DNA of 64,000 nt, taken from contig JBAIAA010000261.1 of assembly GCA_037893245.1 (NCBI GenBank), positions 310,001-374,000 of the forward strand. The letters are read 5' to 3'. Made by a program: the position numbers and the translations under genes. Position 1 is the first letter of the stretch. The number at the start of each line of letters is the position of its first letter. The DNA is from Crossaster papposus (lineage: Eukaryota; Echinodermata; Asteroidea; Velatida; Solasteridae). The notes below the pieces were generated by a model, which saw nothing but the letters and a program-made list of their open reading frames with translations, did not search any database and had not been told where the DNA came from. Positions 62,428 through 64,000 of the stretch are shown piece after piece.

Positions 62428-63604
62428 GTGACCTGGCACCACGAAATGGGTGGAAAATCGCAAAATAACAAAATTGACATTATTACATTTCTAGAAAGAA
62501 GTCCTCAGCTTTCAAATGATGTATTGTGTGTTGCTGTAGCTTATTCCTAGCCGCCGCTATACTCTTTTGAAATGGCTGAAGTCATGCTCCCTTGTTTTTG
62601 AGAAAACGGAGTTCAAAGTCCGTGAACAGTGCCAACTATACTATCAATTCAGCCACCCAAAAAGTAACACACTTTAGCAGTCCTTCTGATTTGAAAACCA
62701 CAGGCGTGTGGAAAAAGGCACACCTGGAATTTCTAGGGGTGTGATTTTGCAAAAGCGTTATTACTCAACACCACTCACTATAGTCACCGCAAATTAAACG
62801 GCACCAATAGCGCTGTCGCGTGTTCCAGCACGCCAAGAGTACTTGTGAACTTGAACACGATTGGCCGAAACCATGTCAAGGCATTGCCACCGACCAATCA
62901 GTTTGCCTCACACAAAATACAGCCGTGCGAGTGTGTGGCCTTTTTTAAACTCCAGCTTTGCCTGCGCCTCCGTTCGTTTTGACTTGTTCGTTCACTTTGG
63001 CAATGGTGATGGAATCGCTTGGAGCCGGAGATTGAGCCCTAAGCTGGGGTTTAGAAAACGGCCTGTGCGTGTAATCTTTCAGTGGAGTGTGATACCAGGT
63101 ACGCGCGCATGCTTCGCACGTGCTTTCGTCAATGGTCAAATTGTACGTACATGGGACAAGGCAGACTGTTGGCCAGCAAAATCCGTTCCGCGCTACCGGC
63201 ACTAATTAAGTTGATCAATACAAAATACGGTGGGCATAATTTTTTCCTGTTTTTCCTAAATCACTGGCGTATTTTATTTCACAAATTATGAAGTTGATTA
63301 CGCTGGAAATGAACATTGAGGCATGTGGTGCAGAGGGATTAGGGCGTGCGATTATTCGCACTCCTGGGAAAGCTTTTAGGCGTGCGATGGCGTGGGGGTG
63401 CGATCGCACGCCTCAAATCAGAAGGACTGCTTTAGAGTTTCAATTGAGCTATAAAATGTTGGGATATGATAAAAAGAAGGTGTTTTTGTATGTAACAACG
63501 TTAACAACTCGAAACCGACCTCCCACTTAAAAAATGAACGGTTTCGGCCAATAACTCGTTTTAGCCATGTGCGACTTTCCACTCATTTCGTGGTGCCAGG
63601 TCTC
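62428..63604. mobile_element. GTGACC-superfamily MITE, subfamily GGCACCAC, split copy
   Basis: GTGACCTGGCACCACGAAAT at left; TTTCGTGGTGCCAGGT at right, with its last bases altered and ATAT at 63606-63609. The body matches 23615-24024 except for the insert 62678-63429. It shares the ATAT of the preceding element. Confidence 0.8.
62678..63429. mobile_element. CAGTCCTTCTGATTTGA element, 6-bp duplication (nested)
   Basis: TIRs CAGTCCTTCTGATTTGA and TCAAATCAGAAGGACTG, with a perfect CTTTAG duplication (62672-62677 and 63430-63435). The empty site is visible at 23851-23856 (ACACACTTTAGAGTTTTAAT). Next to each end are AGGCGTGTGG-like / AGGCGTGCGAT motifs. No transposase. Confidence 0.9.
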
Positions 63605-63609
63605 CATAT

Positions 63610-64000
63610 TCCTCAGCCAAGGCCCTGCCGAGTTGAAGTTTTATTTCTTCAGATGTGTTGTACATACATGAATTCAAAACAGGAATTTTAGCGTACATTT
63701 TAGTTACTTGATAAAAGTGAAGTGCTTATTGTAAAGTATGTCACAAGTCAATGAGGCTCATCCAAGGTACATGTACATGTACATCCAATGCTGTATATTC
63801 CAATAAAAAAAAATTCTACGATTTCGGTTTTGAACCAACTACCGTACCATGACTACCGGTACTAATGGAAATTGTCTCCGAGACGCATTTTGTTACTTCT
63901 TTTAATTTTTTTCTTTAAAATGACAGCAACAAAAAATGTAGGCCTGTGTCGGTATACTCTACTTTTGTTATAAAGTGTCAACCTTTTTTTTTTTTTTTTT
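63610..64000. other. No feature; window ends in poly-T
   Basis: Contains a TACATGTACATGTACAT run at 63769-63785 and a terminal T run (from 63984). MKK7 exon 12 was not found here. Confidence 0.4.

Noticed and set aside
62861-63205. 114-codon frame inside the 6-bp-duplication element as its transposase
   Set aside because: No transposase motif, opposing frames of similar length, and the element is only 752 bp.
57100-64000. MKK7 exon 12 (C-terminal docking tail)
   Set aside because: I looked for an acceptor followed by an EHxFI-like start in phase 0 and found none; it most likely lies beyond the window.

Overview
The window is animal nuclear DNA, AT-rich and dominated by introns and transposable elements. 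It contains one recognisable host gene, a MAP kinase kinase 7 (MAP2K7/MKK7) orthologue on the + strand. Eleven coding exon positions run from 16897 to 56705 and all splice in phase. The last ~40 codons, by comparison with human MKK7 (about 419 aa), appear to lie past the right edge. Deuterostome-like MKK7 sequence, CR1/L2-type LINEs, a Penelope-like element, tRNA SINEs with L2-type tails and pervasive TACATGTA palindromes suggest a marine invertebrate. An echinoderm or hemichordate is my guess, held weakly.

Layout. 1-16868, upstream of the first coding exon: miniature inverted-repeat elements, a 31-bp minisatellite, an intact Penelope-like element (CDS 7443-10115, -), and a nest in which a decayed LINE is split by a 4.6-kb terminal-inverted-repeat (TIR) element (11631-16262) that itself carries a full LINE ORF (12028-14952, -). 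16869-32296: MKK7 exons 1-3, with a 1.44-kb, 12-bp satellite in intron 2 and many small DNA transposons. 32297-33075: the P-loop/VAVK exon (exon 4) occurs FOUR times in tandem at ~220-bp period; copies a and c are intact, b and d carry stops and frameshifts. 33508-36592: a LINE ORF2. 37186-56705: exons 5-11 with repeat-packed introns; a truncated Penelope copy abuts the exon 11 acceptor. 56706-64000: repeats only.

The most interesting observations are: (1) the tandem P-loop exon array, whose linkers come from a dispersed repeat that also occurs at 23103-23487; (2) a superfamily of foldback elements (at least 12 copies, six subfamilies) sharing GTGACC termini, an AAGTCGC-type inner boundary and 4-bp all-A/T target duplications; and (3) several insertions whose target duplications can be proved inside the window, because an uninterrupted copy of the host repeat is also present. 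Super-family labels for the small elements (hAT, Kolobok, piggyBac, Harbinger, Mutator) are inferences from termini and target-site duplication (TSD) length only; no transposase gene is visible.
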